A program made the translations under genes and the position numbers. Below, piece by piece: positions 45,700-54,613 of a stretch of DNA of 64,000 bases; position 1 is the stretch's first letter; every line of letters starts with the position of its first letter. The stretch is from Bacteroidales bacterium (GTDB lineage Bacteria; Bacteroidota; Bacteroidia; Bacteroidales; UBA932). The DNA lies in the NCBI GenBank assembly GCA_015060455.1, contig SUYM01000004.1, positions 1 through 64,000 on the forward strand, in the 5' to 3' direction. Below the pieces are notes generated by a model. That model was not told the origin of the DNA, searched no databases, and saw nothing but the letters and a program-made list of their open reading frames with translations.

Positions 45700-46479
45700 A
45701 TGAAACGAATAACAATAAAGGTAGGAAGCAATGTTCTGACGCGCCCGGACGGCACGCTGGACATTACGAGGATGTCGGCTCTGACCGATCAGATTGCCGA
45801 ATTGCATCGGCGTGGTCTGGAAATCATCCTGGTGTCATCGGGAGCTGTTGCCTCTGGAAGAAGTGAGATACATCCGGATATGGAACTGGATTCTGTTGCT
45901 GCACGGCAGATATTCTCCGCTGTCGGACAGGCGAAACTGATGAACAGGTATTATGACCTTTTCCGCTCTCAGGGCATTGTCTGCGGTCAGGTTCTGACGA
46001 CCAAGTCAAGCCTGGAACTGCCGCTTCACTATCAGAATCAGCGAGGCTGCATCGAGGCACTGCTCTCTTGTGGCGTGATCCCTATCGTCAATGAGAATGA
46101 CACCATATCTGTGACGGAACTGATGTTTACGGACAATGATGAACTCTCGGGATGGATGGCTCAGATGATGTCGTGCGATATGCTGGTGATAATCAGCAAT
46201 ATCGACGGTGTTTACGATGGCGACCCTTCCGATGCATCAAGTTCGCTTATATCTCAGGTTATGCCGGAGGAGGACAGCGTGTCGGAGTATATAAAGGACG
46301 AGAAGTCGTCTTTCGGGCGCGGTGGTATGATGACAAAGTGTGCAGTAGCCCGTAGGGTGGCTCAGGAGGGAATGCCTGTGGTGATTGCCAATGGCAAACG
46401 TGAGGATGTGCTTCTTCGCATTGTCGATGGCGATCCGCTGTTGCCATGTACCCGTTTTGTTGCCGCTTCCCGATCCTGA
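45700..46479 (+). CDS. proB: Glutamate 5-kinase without PUA domain
   Basis: ATG 45700 gives 259 residues with the amino-acid-kinase fold: RITIKVGSNVLTRPDG, ILVSSGAVASGRSE, IPIVNENDTISVTEL, ISNIDGVYDGDPS and FGRGGMMTKCAVARRV. It phosphorylates glutamate in proline synthesis. Classical ProB has about 365 residues and ends in a PUA domain; here the PUA domain is absent and the protein stops after the kinase core. No remnant of PUA is apparent downstream, where family C and A repeats begin. Loss of the PUA domain is known in some ProB groups. Confidence 0.92.
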   Translation: MKRITIKVGSNVLTRPDGTLDITRMSALTDQIAELHRRGLEIILVSSGAVASGRSEIHPDMELDSVAARQIFSAVGQAKLMNRYYDLFRSQGIVCGQVLTTKSSLELPLHYQNQRGCIEALLSCGVIPIVNENDTISVTELMFTDNDELSGWMAQMMSCDMLVIISNIDGVYDGDPSDASSSLISQVMPEEDSVSEYIKDEKSSFGRGGMMTKCAVARRVAQEGMPVVIANGKREDVLLRIVDGDPLLPCTRFVAASRS

Positions 46480-46500
46480 CCGGCCCCGCCATTGACCGGT

Positions 46501-46584
46501 CGTCCGCAAAAATGGCCGAAATCGCGGACGAGTGAGCGAAAAACCGATATGTCATCCGCGAAAATGGCCAAAATCACGGACGAC
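46501..46584 (+). repeat. Family C repeat, two palindromic units after proB
   Basis: Units CGTCCGC...GCGGACG (46501-46530) and CATCCGCGA...TCACGGACG (from 46553), each with a central TGGCC, are about 52 bp apart. They belong to the same family as 16302-16440. Confidence 0.75.
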
Positions 46585-46630
46585 TTGCAGCCAGGCACGC
46601 CCTTGATGTTTAAGCGACCCTTCGCCCTCT

Positions 46631-46691
46631 GTCATATCGAGCGAACCCCGCCCTCTGTCATATCGAGCGAACGAAGTGAGTCGAGATATCT
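46631..46691 (+). repeat. Family A repeat before proA
   Basis: Two cores (GTCATATCGAGCG) and the ending ACGAAGTGAGTCGAGATATC lie 24 bp before ATG 46715. Confidence 0.8.
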
Positions 46692-46714
46692 AACCCCCAG
46701 TACCCGAAACCATC

Positions 46715-47965
46715 ATGAAAGTAAAAGACATACTCCAGAAAGCCTCCAGGGCAAAGCGCTCCCTGCAGCAAGTCTCCGATGAAACAGTATCCGAGATACT
46801 CCGCTCGGTGGCCGGGAGCCTGCGTGACGCCACAGACGATATCATAGAGGCGAATGCCCGTGACCTTTCCCGCATGAGTGAGGACAACCCTAAATATGAC
46901 CGTCTGAAACTTACACCCCAGCGAATCGACGGCATTGCCTCAGATATGGAGAATGTGGCAGGACTTCCGTCTCCTCTCGGCAGTGTTCTGAGCGAGACTC
47001 TCCGCCCGAACGGCATGACCATCCGCAAGGTAAGTGTGCCTTTCGGTGTAGTGGGAGTCATATATGAAGCCCGTCCGAATGTCACTGCAGACGTGTTCTC
47101 CCTCTGTTTCCGCAGCGGGAATGTGTGTGTACTCAAAGGTGGATCCGATGCAGACGAGAGCAGCCGTGCGATAGTTTCAATAATACATAAGGTGCTGGAG
47201 TCCTATGGCGTGGATCCGGCAGTCTGCACCCTTCTCCCTGCAGACAGAGAGGCCACTGCTGAACTTCTTGGCGCAGTCGGACTGGTCGATGTGCTCATTC
47301 CGCGCGGCAGCAGCACGCTGATAAACTATGTCCGTGACAATGCCCGGATTCCTGTCATCGAGACCGGAGCCGGTATCTGCCACACATATTTCGACAAGGC
47401 CGGTGATACTGAGAAAGGCGCGTCAATCGTTAACAATGCAAAGACCCGAAGGGTGAGCGTATGCAATGCCCTGGACTGTCTGATAATCCACAAGGACCGC
47501 CTGGCAGACCTGCCTCAGATATGCTCGGAACTAAAAGAAAGCAATGTCGTGATATATGCCGACCCTCTGTCGTACGAGGCCCTGGCAGGAAGTTATCCTT
47601 CTGCGCTTCTTCAGAGAGCGACAGATGAAAGTTTCGGTACGGAATTTCTTGACTACAAGATGAGTATCAAGACCGTCGCTGCCCTTGAGGACGCCCTTGA
47701 CCATATCGCAGAATATAGTTCAAAGCACAGCGAGAGCATTGTCAGTGAGGACCCTGAGGCGATTGCAGTTTTTCAGAGGGCAGTGGATGCAGCATGCGTA
47801 TATGCAAATGTCTCGACTGCATTTACAGATGGAGCGCAGTTCGGCTTCGGCGCGGAAATAGGCATTTCGACACAGAAACTCCATGCCCGCGGTCCTATGG
47901 CCCTCCCGGAACTCACCACCTATAAATATATTATCGAAGGCGACGGTCAGATCCGCCGTCCGTAA
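46715..47965 (+). CDS. proA: Gamma-glutamyl phosphate reductase
   Basis: This 416-residue enzyme reduces gamma-glutamyl phosphate to glutamate semialdehyde in proline synthesis. It has the aldehyde-dehydrogenase-fold motifs [43 protein letters not shown], the Cys-containing [16 protein letters not shown] and [18 protein letters not shown] at the end. Length is normal. It completes the proline gene group with proC and proB. Confidence 0.96.
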   Translation: MKVKDILQKASRAKRSLQQVSDETVSEILRSVAGSLRDATDDIIEANARDLSRMSEDNPKYDRLKLTPQRIDGIASDMENVAGLPSPLGSVLSETLRPNGMTIRKVSVPFGVVGVIYEARPNVTADVFSLCFRSGNVCVLKGGSDADESSRAIVSIIHKVLESYGVDPAVCTLLPADREATAELLGAVGLVDVLIPRGSSTLINYVRDNARIPVIETGAGICHTYFDKAGDTEKGASIVNNAKTRRVSVCNALDCLIIHKDRLADLPQICSELKESNVVIYADPLSYEALAGSYPSALLQRATDESFGTEFLDYKMSIKTVAALEDALDHIAEYSSKHSESIVSEDPEAIAVFQRAVDAACVYANVSTAFTDGAQFGFGAEIGISTQKLHARGPMALPELTTYKYIIEGDGQIRRP

Positions 47966-48001
47966 ATCCGGCAGATTTTAACATTACATAAATTACATGA
48001 T

Positions 48002-49672
48002 ATGAAAAACACATTACTTATTATTGGGCTATCGCTGCTGGCTTTTGGATGCCGCCCGGCAGAAGGAACGCTTTTCTCTTGGGGAAATACAGATGTGCGT
48101 TATGAGCAGGATGAGTGCCCCGAGGCATTGACGCAGCAGGCTTTCCGTTATTCTGCATGGAAGGGCGAAAAGATGTTTGCTCAGGCTGTGTTCTATGCAG
48201 TTGAGGATATGAAGAATGTTCAGTTGCAGGTGGAAGACCTGGTGGCTGATGAAGGGGTTATCCCGGCGGCTGCGGTCAAGGCACAGTTCGTCAAATATGT
48301 CTGGGCAGATGATTTTATAGAAGGTTACCGTCAGTGCGGAAAGCGTATAAGGCATGAGCAGGATTCTCTGCTTGTCGCGGATATGGTCGATATTGCGCCT
48401 GAAACAGATGTAGCCGCAGGCAATTGCCAGCCTGTGTGGGTTACAGTGGATGTACCGTCAGATACCCCCGCAGGAATATATTCCGGCGAGTTGAAGATAA
48501 AGGGGACAGGACTGTGGTCCATGACTCTCCCTCTCCAACTGCAGGTGGTTGATGAAATCCTTCCGGAGCCGGAAGACTGGAAATTCCACCTGGACTTGTG
48601 GCAGAATCCTTACTCAGTGGCGCGTTTCCATGGTGTTGAACTTTGGAGTCAGGAGCATTTCGACTATATGCGTCCGGTCATGCAACTGCTTGCTGATGCT
48701 GGACAGAAGGTGATAACAGCCACTATCATGAATCGCCCTTGGAACGGCCAGACGGAGGATCCGTATGGTTCTATGGTCACCAAAACCAAGAAGGAAAACG
48801 GTGAGTGGGAATACGGATATGAGGTGTTCGACAAATGGGTTGAGTTTATGATGTCTCTTGGAATTGACAAGCAGATCAACTGCTATTCCCTCATTCCATG
48901 GAGTCTTGAATTCGATTATCTTGATGCGGCTACCGGAAAAATGGAAACAATGAAGGCGGAACCGGGAAGTCTTGATTATAAACTTTACTGGGGCACTTTC
49001 ATTTCTGATTTTGCCGCTCATCTCAGGGAAAAAGGCTGGTTCGACAAGACCTGCATCGCTATGGATGAGCGTCCGGCAGAGGCAATGAAGGCTGCTTTCG
49101 AGACTATTCTTTCAGCCGATCCTGAGTTCAAGGTGTCTCTTGCCGGCAACTGGCATCCGGAGATTGAGGAGGATCTGTATGACTATTGTGTGGCATTCAG
49201 ACATCCTATGCCGGAGGATGTGCTTCAGAAGCGTCAATCTCAGGGAAAGGTGTCAACTTACTATACATGTTGTGCGGAGAGATATCCTAATATATTTACG
49301 GTTTCTCCTCTGGCGGAAGCGGTGTGGATTTCATGGCACGCACTGGCAAAGGATTATGACGGATATCTCAGGTGGGCATATAACCACTGGACTGCAGATC
49401 CTATGAAGGATACCCGGTTCCGTACATGGACCGCCGGTGATTGTTATTGCATCTATCCTGAAGGAAGAAGTTGTCTGAGGTTTGACAGACTTGTGGAGGG
49501 TATTCAGGATTATGAAAAGGCTGTCATCCTGCGTGAAAGATGGATGGCGGAAGGCAATCAGCAGAAGTTGGATGCTCTTGATGAAGCCCTGAAAGCATTT
49601 GATTATAAAACTATTACAGACGAAGGAGCAGAGCGTGCCGTTCATGCTGCCAAGGCTGTAATCAATAACTAA
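48002..49672 (+). CDS. DUF4091 / GH123-like glycoside hydrolase lipoprotein
   Basis: This 556-residue lipoprotein (lipobox FGC, Cys17) has an N-terminal beta-sandwich (QPVWVTVDVPSDTPAGIYSG) and a barrel region (FHLDLWQNPYSVARFHGVELW) ending in the DUF4091 domain. The pair Asp355-Glu356 in AMDERP resembles the Asp-Glu pair of the GH123 family, in which N-acetyl-galactosaminides are cleaved with substrate assistance. The substrate here is not known. It follows proA by 37 bp and has an aminopeptidase gene 6 bp after it, but no functional link is obvious. Confidence 0.8.
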   Translation: MKNTLLIIGLSLLAFGCRPAEGTLFSWGNTDVRYEQDECPEALTQQAFRYSAWKGEKMFAQAVFYAVEDMKNVQLQVEDLVADEGVIPAAAVKAQFVKYVWADDFIEGYRQCGKRIRHEQDSLLVADMVDIAPETDVAAGNCQPVWVTVDVPSDTPAGIYSGELKIKGTGLWSMTLPLQLQVVDEILPEPEDWKFHLDLWQNPYSVARFHGVELWSQEHFDYMRPVMQLLADAGQKVITATIMNRPWNGQTEDPYGSMVTKTKKENGEWEYGYEVFDKWVEFMMSLGIDKQINCYSLIPWSLEFDYLDAATGKMETMKAEPGSLDYKLYWGTFISDFAAHLREKGWFDKTCIAMDERPAEAMKAAFETILSADPEFKVSLAGNWHPEIEEDLYDYCVAFRHPMPEDVLQKRQSQGKVSTYYTCCAERYPNIFTVSPLAEAVWISWHALAKDYDGYLRWAYNHWTADPMKDTRFRTWTAGDCYCIYPEGRSCLRFDRLVEGIQDYEKAVILRERWMAEGNQQKLDALDEALKAFDYKTITDEGAERAVHAAKAVINN

Positions 49673-49678
49673 AGCATT

Positions 49679-51100
49679 ATGTTTGAAGCAAGTGTATATG
49701 CAAGACGCCGTCGTGTCCTTCTGGAGAGGATGGCCGGCGAAAAGGGAGTGGCAGTGTTTGTGGGCAATGCAGACGCGGCGATGAACTATCGCGGCAATGA
49801 CTATAAGTTCCGCCAGGACAGCAGTTTCCTGTACTATTGGGGCATAGATGAGCCTTGGTTTGCCGCTGTGCTGGATCTGGAATCCGGCGAGGAATGCCTG
49901 TATGGCAATGATGTGGATATAGATGATATCATCTGGATGGGACCTCAGCCGTCTGTGGCCAGCAAGGGCGCTCTGATCGGCTGCGGCAGGACTGCTCCGC
50001 TGGCTGATTTTGACAAGGCTGTCCGTGAGGCTGTCACCAAAGGCCGTCCTGTACACTTCCTTCCTCCGGCAAGGTATTACAATCAGATGAAACTTTCGCA
50101 ACTGATGGGCGTGGATGCGGACAAGGTCCGTAAAGTGGCTCCGGTTGCCGCAGGTGGTGCTTCTGAAGAACTTGTGAAGGCTGTGGTGTCCATGCGTCTT
50201 ATCAAGGAAGCATGCGAGATTGAAGAAATCGACAAGGCGTGCGAGATCGGCTACGAAATGCATACGGAAGCCCGTCGCGGCTGCAAACCTGGTGTCCTGG
50301 AGCAGGAAATTGTGGGCCGTATGGAGGGAATAACCCTGTCCAAGGGTTGGGGAGTGTCGTTTACTACCATCCTTTCGCAGAACGGAGAGACTCTTCACAA
50401 TCACTCTCACCATCAGATCATTACTCCGGGCCGGCTGCTTGTTGTTGATGCTGGCGCGGAAAGCAACACTCATTATGCCTCAGACTTCACGCGCACATAT
50501 CCATGCAGCGGAAAATTCACTACAAAGCAGCGTGAAATATATGATATAGTGGAGCAGGCAAACGAAGTGGCATTCAGCCTGACCGCGCCTGGTACATCAT
50601 ATTGGGATGTGCATGTGGCCACCGTCAGATATATGCTCGAGCAACTCAAGGCACTGGATTTTGTGCGCGGAGATGTGGATGAGATGGTAGCATGTGGCAT
50701 TTCAGGACTTTTCATGCCTCATGGTCTGGGACACAATATGGGTATGGATGTCCATGACATGGAAGACTTGGGTGAGAACTATGTCGGTTATGGTGATGAG
50801 AGGGAGCGCAATCCTCTGCTTGGTCTGGGCAACCTGCGTATGGCCCGCACCCTTGTTCCGGGTCATGTGGTCACCGACGAACCGGGCATATATTTCATCC
50901 CTGCCCTGATCGAGCAATGGAAGCGCGAGGGCACGGACAAGGGCTTTGTGAACTATGCGAAACTTGCCGATTATTATGATTTCGGCGGCATCCGGCTTGA
51001 AGACGATGTCCTTGTGACTGAAGATGGTGCACGCCGTCTCGGTTCACGTCGCCTGCCGATAAAGTCATCGGACGTAGAAGATATAATGTCACAGGAATAA
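49679..51100 (+). CDS. pepP: Xaa-Pro aminopeptidase (M24B family)
   Basis: This 473-residue metallopeptidase has an N-terminal AMP-N domain (about residues 1-135; FRQDSSFLYYWGIDEPWFAAVLD) and a pita-bread catalytic domain. Metal-ligand regions are VVDAGAESNTHYASDFTRTY (two Asp), PHGLGHNMGMDVHD (His), VTDEPGIYFI (Glu) and GIRLEDDVLVTEDG (Glu). It removes N-terminal residues before proline. Its stop overlaps the ATG of the DUF456 gene by one base (TAATG). Confidence 0.93.
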   Translation: MFEASVYARRRRVLLERMAGEKGVAVFVGNADAAMNYRGNDYKFRQDSSFLYYWGIDEPWFAAVLDLESGEECLYGNDVDIDDIIWMGPQPSVASKGALIGCGRTAPLADFDKAVREAVTKGRPVHFLPPARYYNQMKLSQLMGVDADKVRKVAPVAAGGASEELVKAVVSMRLIKEACEIEEIDKACEIGYEMHTEARRGCKPGVLEQEIVGRMEGITLSKGWGVSFTTILSQNGETLHNHSHHQIITPGRLLVVDAGAESNTHYASDFTRTYPCSGKFTTKQREIYDIVEQANEVAFSLTAPGTSYWDVHVATVRYMLEQLKALDFVRGDVDEMVACGISGLFMPHGLGHNMGMDVHDMEDLGENYVGYGDERERNPLLGLGNLRMARTLVPGHVVTDEPGIYFIPALIEQWKREGTDKGFVNYAKLADYYDFGGIRLEDDVLVTEDGARRLGSRRLPIKSSDVEDIMSQE

Positions 51101-51594
51101 TGGAAACACTGATAATAGTATTGGCACTTGCCGCCGGAATCATAGGCATTGCCGGCAGCATCCTTCCCGGACTTCCCGGCCCTCCGATCAGTTGGGTCGG
51201 CATGCTTATCCTTTATCTTTGGGGCAGCGGAACCAATGCGACCGGAGAACCCATGACACTCACTGCATTGATCATATGGGGTGTGGTCATGGTCGTGGTA
51301 TCTGTTGTCGATTATATCGTCCCTATGTTCCTGACCAAGGCCACAGGCGGCAGCAAATACGCGGAGAAAGGTGCTCTCGTCGGAATGATTGCGGGAATAT
51401 TACTGACTCCTGTCGGTATGATCCTGGGCTCATTCCTCGGTGCCTTCCTTGCAGAGATGATATATACGGGCAAGGATGCATCATCTTCATTGAAGGTCGC
51501 CCTCGGCTCATTCCTCGGCTTTATTCTCGGCACCGGCCTTAAAACTATCACTGCCGTGCTCATAATGTGGCAGATTGTAGTCTATGCCTTTTAA
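51100..51594 (+). CDS. DUF456 membrane protein
   Basis: This 164-residue hydrophobic protein has the DUF456 pattern: AAGIIGIAGSILPGLPGPPISW at the start, then a Gly-rich segment GALVGMIAGILLTPVGMILGSFLGAFLAEM and helices near the end. Its function is unknown. It overlaps the peptidase gene by one base, and a family B element follows its stop by 16 bp, between it and the convergent asd gene. Confidence 0.85.
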   Translation: METLIIVLALAAGIIGIAGSILPGLPGPPISWVGMLILYLWGSGTNATGEPMTLTALIIWGVVMVVVSVVDYIVPMFLTKATGGSKYAEKGALVGMIAGILLTPVGMILGSFLGAFLAEMIYTGKDASSSLKVALGSFLGFILGTGLKTITAVLIMWQIVVYAF

Positions 51595-51610
51595 TATACA
51601 TATTGTGACG

Positions 51611-51730
51611 GGTGTAGCGTAAGTTGCTGGCATTCAGTAAAATATACAATTTAAGGTGGGTCAAAATGACCCACCTTAAATGTTGTAATACATTGAGTGA
51701 TAATGCTTTGTGTTTCACCCTGCTGTTCCG
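51611..51730 (+). repeat. Family B element, copy 2 (120 bp)
   Basis: GGTGTAGCGTAA at the start, a 13-bp perfect palindrome (51651-51663 against 51667-51679) starting 40 bp in, TGTTGTAATA, and TTTCACCCTGCTGTTCCG at the end. Length is exactly the same as copy 1. It lies between convergent genes, where a terminator would be expected. Confidence 0.85.
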
Positions 51731-51738
51731 TCCGGAGG

Positions 51739-52746
51739 TTATTCCTTCGGCAGGAAACCTTTCTCAATGAGTTTCTCTGCGATCTGGACTGCATTGGTTG
51801 CGGCTCCCTTGCGGAGGTTGTCTGCAACGCACCAGAGGTTGAGGCCGTATTTCACAGACGGGTCGCGGCGGATGCGGCCTACGAACACATCGTTCTTGCC
51901 CCATGCGTAGAGCGGCATAGGATATACGTTGTTTGCAGGATCGTCCTGGAGGGTTACGCCAGGGGTGTTCTGCATGATTTCGCGTACTTCTTCGAGGGTG
52001 AAATCCTTCTCGAATTCAAGGTTGACTGACTCCGAGTGACCACCCTGAACTGGTACTCGCACTGTTGTAGGGGATACTCCGATGCTGTCGTCTGAGAAAA
52101 TCTTATGTGTCTCATTGACCATCTTCATTTCCTCTTTCGTATATCCTGTTTCAAGGAAAGAGTCGATGTGCGGAAGGATGTTCTGGTCGATAGGATGCGG
52201 ATATACTGCTGCATATTCGCCCCATTTTCCGCCTGCGCGCTCTGCTGTCATCTGGTCCATGGCCTTGTAACCGGTACCTGTAACTGATTGATATGTAGAT
52301 ACTACGATACGCTTGATGGTATATTTCTTATGGAGCGGCCAGAGCGGGAGGAGCATCTGGATGGTCGAACAGTTCGGGTTCGCTATGATATAGTCGTCCT
52401 CTTCCAGAACGTCGCCGTTGATTTCAGGGACAACGAGTTTCTTGGTCGGGTCCATGCGCCACTGTGAGGAGTTATCTACCACTCTTGTACCTACGGCAGC
52501 GAATTTAGGGGCGAGTTCGGCTGATGTGCCGCCTCCTGCCGAGAAAAGGGCGAGGTCCGGGCGCATTGCTATTGCATCTTCCGCGCTTACTACTGTCCAC
52601 TCCTTGCCCTTGAATGTGAGTTTGCGTCCTACTGACTTTGCTGAGGCTACGGGGATGAGTTCTGTTACGGGGAAGTTCCTCTCCGCGAGCACTTCCAGCA
52701 TTCTTGTGCCTACCAGTCCTGTGGCACCTACTACTGCTACTTTCAT
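51739..52746 (-). CDS. asd: Aspartate-semialdehyde dehydrogenase
   Basis: This 335-residue enzyme reduces aspartyl phosphate to aspartate semialdehyde, the branch point to lysine, methionine and threonine. It shows MKVAVVGATGLVGTRMLEVL, the catalytic Cys126 in NPNCSTIQML, TYQSVTGTGYKAMDQM and RVPVQGGHSESVNLEF. Length is normal. It is read leftward toward the family B element, and sits with metY and thrA of the same amino acid family. Confidence 0.97.
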   Translation of the reverse strand: MKVAVVGATGLVGTRMLEVLAERNFPVTELIPVASAKSVGRKLTFKGKEWTVVSAEDAIAMRPDLALFSAGGGTSAELAPKFAAVGTRVVDNSSQWRMDPTKKLVVPEINGDVLEEDDYIIANPNCSTIQMLLPLWPLHKKYTIKRIVVSTYQSVTGTGYKAMDQMTAERAGGKWGEYAAVYPHPIDQNILPHIDSFLETGYTKEEMKMVNETHKIFSDDSIGVSPTTVRVPVQGGHSESVNLEFEKDFTLEEVREIMQNTPGVTLQDDPANNVYPMPLYAWGKNDVFVGRIRRDPSVKYGLNLWCVADNLRKGAATNAVQIAEKLIEKGFLPKE

Positions 52747-52810
52747 GTTATGTATGTTTTGTTCGTTTGTTAATGCTTGGTGTTTCTTGGTTCTTTGTTA
52801 ATACTTTTTT

Positions 52811-52871
52811 GTCATTTCGAGCGACCGAAGCCAAATGTCATTTCGAGCGACCGAAGGGAGTCGAGAAATCT
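52811..52871 (+). repeat. Family A repeat on the left of the GIY-YIG gene
   Basis: Two cores (GTCATTTCGAGCGACCGAAG) end with GAGTCGAGAAATCT. It overlaps the last codons and the stop of the GIY-YIG gene on the other strand. Confidence 0.85.
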
Positions 52872-53149
52872 TCCGCCAGATCCTTTAATTCAGGATTCAT
52901 TGTACTTATAAGCCAATCCTTTTTCTCACGCCTCCATCTCTTTAATTTCTTCTCTCTTTCAATGGCTTGTTCTATATCTGAATATTTCTCATAATAAACT
53001 AATTTAACACAATTATATTTTTGCGTAAAACCAGTTGTTGTTCCACTTTTATGTTCTTTTACTCTACGTTCAATATCATTTGTAACACCTATGTATAATG
53101 TCGTGTTGTTAAGGTTTGACATTATGTATATGTAGTAGGTGTTGTACAT
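52838..53149 (-). CDS. Single-domain GIY-YIG nuclease inside a repeat-flanked cassette
   Basis: This 103-residue protein has the GIY-YIG fold of the YhbQ/UPF0213 type: TYYIYIMSN, TLYIGVTNDIERRVKEHKSG, NCVKLVYYEKYSDIEQAIERE and KKLKRWRREKKDWLI. Its last residues (AEDFSTPFGRSK) and its stop codon are encoded by a family A repeat unit, and a second unit in inverted orientation begins 8 bp upstream of its start. The gene is markedly AT-richer than its neighbours. This suggests recent acquisition of a small mobile cassette. Cleavage specificity is unknown. The catalytic Tyr and Arg positions of the family are present; a Glu further on is plausible. Confidence 0.82.
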   Translation of the reverse strand: MYNTYYIYIMSNLNNTTLYIGVTNDIERRVKEHKSGTTTGFTQKYNCVKLVYYEKYSDIEQAIEREKKLKRWRREKKDWLISTMNPELKDLAEDFSTPFGRSK

Positions 53150-53156
53150 AGTTTGT

Positions 53157-53222
53157 AGATTTCTCCATTCGCTGCGCTCAGTCGAAATGACAGTGTAATG
53201 TTTATCGCTCAGTCGAAATGAC
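53157..53222 (-). repeat. Family A repeat on the right of the GIY-YIG gene, inverted
   Basis: Reading leftward it is two cores (CATTTCGACTGAGCG) with the ending GAATGGAGAAATCT pointing to the GIY-YIG gene. It is inverted relative to the copy at 52811-52871, so both AGAAATCT ends face the gene. Confidence 0.85.
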
Positions 53223-53235
53223 AGTGTAATGTGTT

Positions 53236-54510
53236 CTACAGCGCGGCGTCGAGGTCGGCGATGAGGTCGTCGATGTTCTCGATGCCGACGGACAGACGGA
53301 GCATGTTCGGATATACTCCTGCTGCCACCTGTTCCTCAGGACTGAGTTGCGAATGGGTCGTAGAAGCCGGATGCACGATGAGTGACTTGGCATCTCCGAC
53401 GCTGCCCACATGGAGAATGAGGTCCAATTTCGTAACGAGTTCCGCCGCTGCCTTGAAGCCGCCCTTCACCCTGAACGTAAGCACTCCGCCGAAACCATGC
53501 TGCAGATACTTCCGGCCGAGTTCGTGATATGGATTGCTCTTCAATCCCGGATAATTCACGCTCTCCACAGCAGGGTGCTTTTCGAGGAACTCCGCCACTG
53601 CAAGGGTGTTGTCGCAACTGCGCTCCGCCCTCAGAGAAAGCGTTTCAAGACCCTGAAGCATCAGGAATGAGTTGAAAGGTGACGGTGCAGGTCCGATGTT
53701 GCGCAGGCCATCTACACGCACGCGGCCTGCAAATGCTGCCGGACCGAAGACGTCCTTATATACAAGTCCGTGATAACTTTCAGACGGTGCTGCCAGAAGC
53801 GGATATTTCTCCGCAGTCCAGTCGAAGTTTCCTCCATCGACAACCACTCCTCCGAGAGCGGTTCCATGACCTCCGATCCATTTGGTCGCTGAATGGATGG
53901 AAACATGAGCGCCCCACTCGAAAGGACGGAAAAGATAACCGCCCATGCCGAATGTGTTATCCACCATGACGCATATTCCCTTGCGCTGTGCCAGTTCTGC
54001 AATCGGCTCATAATCAGGAATATTGAATGCCGGATTGCCGAGGTTTTCGAGGTATATCGCCTTGGTGCGCCCGTCAATCAGAGGTTCGAGGTCCTCCACC
54101 TTGTCGCTCTTTGCAAACCTTACCTGAATGCCCATGTCACGAAGAGTGATGGCAAACATCGTGAATGTACCTCCGTAGAGGAACGGCTGCGCCACGATGT
54201 TGTCTCCCGGGCCGCAGATATTGGTGATCGAGAGGAATACTGCAGACTGTCCCGAAGCCGTAGCCACTGCTGCCACGCCGCCTTCGAGTGCCGCCATCCT
54301 TTTTTCGAACACCTCATTGGTGGTGTTGGTGATACGGGTGTATATATTGCCCGGACGCTTTAGTTCAAAAAGTTCCGCGCCATATTCCATGCTGTCAAAT
54401 GTATATGCAGTGCTCTGATATATAGGCACCGCCGTACCCTTTGAAATCGGATCGATTTCCTGACCTGCCCTTACCTGCAAGGTCTCAAACTTATAATTTT
54501 TCTTTTCCAT
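53236..54510 (-). CDS. metY: O-acetylhomoserine sulfhydrylase
   Basis: This 424-residue Cys/Met-metabolism PLP enzyme uses O-acetylhomoserine and sulfide to make homocysteine. It has FETLQVRAGQEIDP, YTRITNTTNEVFEKRMAALEG, the PLP-lysine block SIHSATKWIGGHG (Lys210) and a C-terminal SLIVHPASTTHSQLSPEEQ. The Tyr-Thr-Arg and Gly-Gly segments and the length support the MetY group over MetB or MetC. The next gene upstream on the strand is thrA, with family C repeats in the gap. Confidence 0.93.
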   Translation of the reverse strand: MEKKNYKFETLQVRAGQEIDPISKGTAVPIYQSTAYTFDSMEYGAELFELKRPGNIYTRITNTTNEVFEKRMAALEGGVAAVATASGQSAVFLSITNICGPGDNIVAQPFLYGGTFTMFAITLRDMGIQVRFAKSDKVEDLEPLIDGRTKAIYLENLGNPAFNIPDYEPIAELAQRKGICVMVDNTFGMGGYLFRPFEWGAHVSIHSATKWIGGHGTALGGVVVDGGNFDWTAEKYPLLAAPSESYHGLVYKDVFGPAAFAGRVRVDGLRNIGPAPSPFNSFLMLQGLETLSLRAERSCDNTLAVAEFLEKHPAVESVNYPGLKSNPYHELGRKYLQHGFGGVLTFRVKGGFKAAAELVTKLDLILHVGSVGDAKSLIVHPASTTHSQLSPEEQVAAGVYPNMLRLSVGIENIDDLIADLDAAL

Positions 54511-54529
54511 AATCCTGTTTTTGTTTATC

Positions 54530-54612
54530 TCGTCCGGATTTTAGCCTATATTCCCGGACGACAGACCGATTTTGTGCTTCTCGTCCGGATTTCCGGCCGT
54601 TTTCCCGGACGA
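54530..54612 (+). repeat. Family C repeat, two units between metY and thrA
   Basis: Units starting CGTCCGG at 54531 and 54582 (51 bp apart), each ending CCGGACG, are 7-bp palindromes around AT-rich or GGCC centres. It fills most of the 103-bp gap. Confidence 0.8.
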
Positions 54613-54613
54613 C

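Noticed and set aside
49331..50473. A 380-residue minus-strand frame across the DUF4091 and aminopeptidase genes
   Set aside because: It crosses the boundary of two well-supported genes in antisense and shows no domain.
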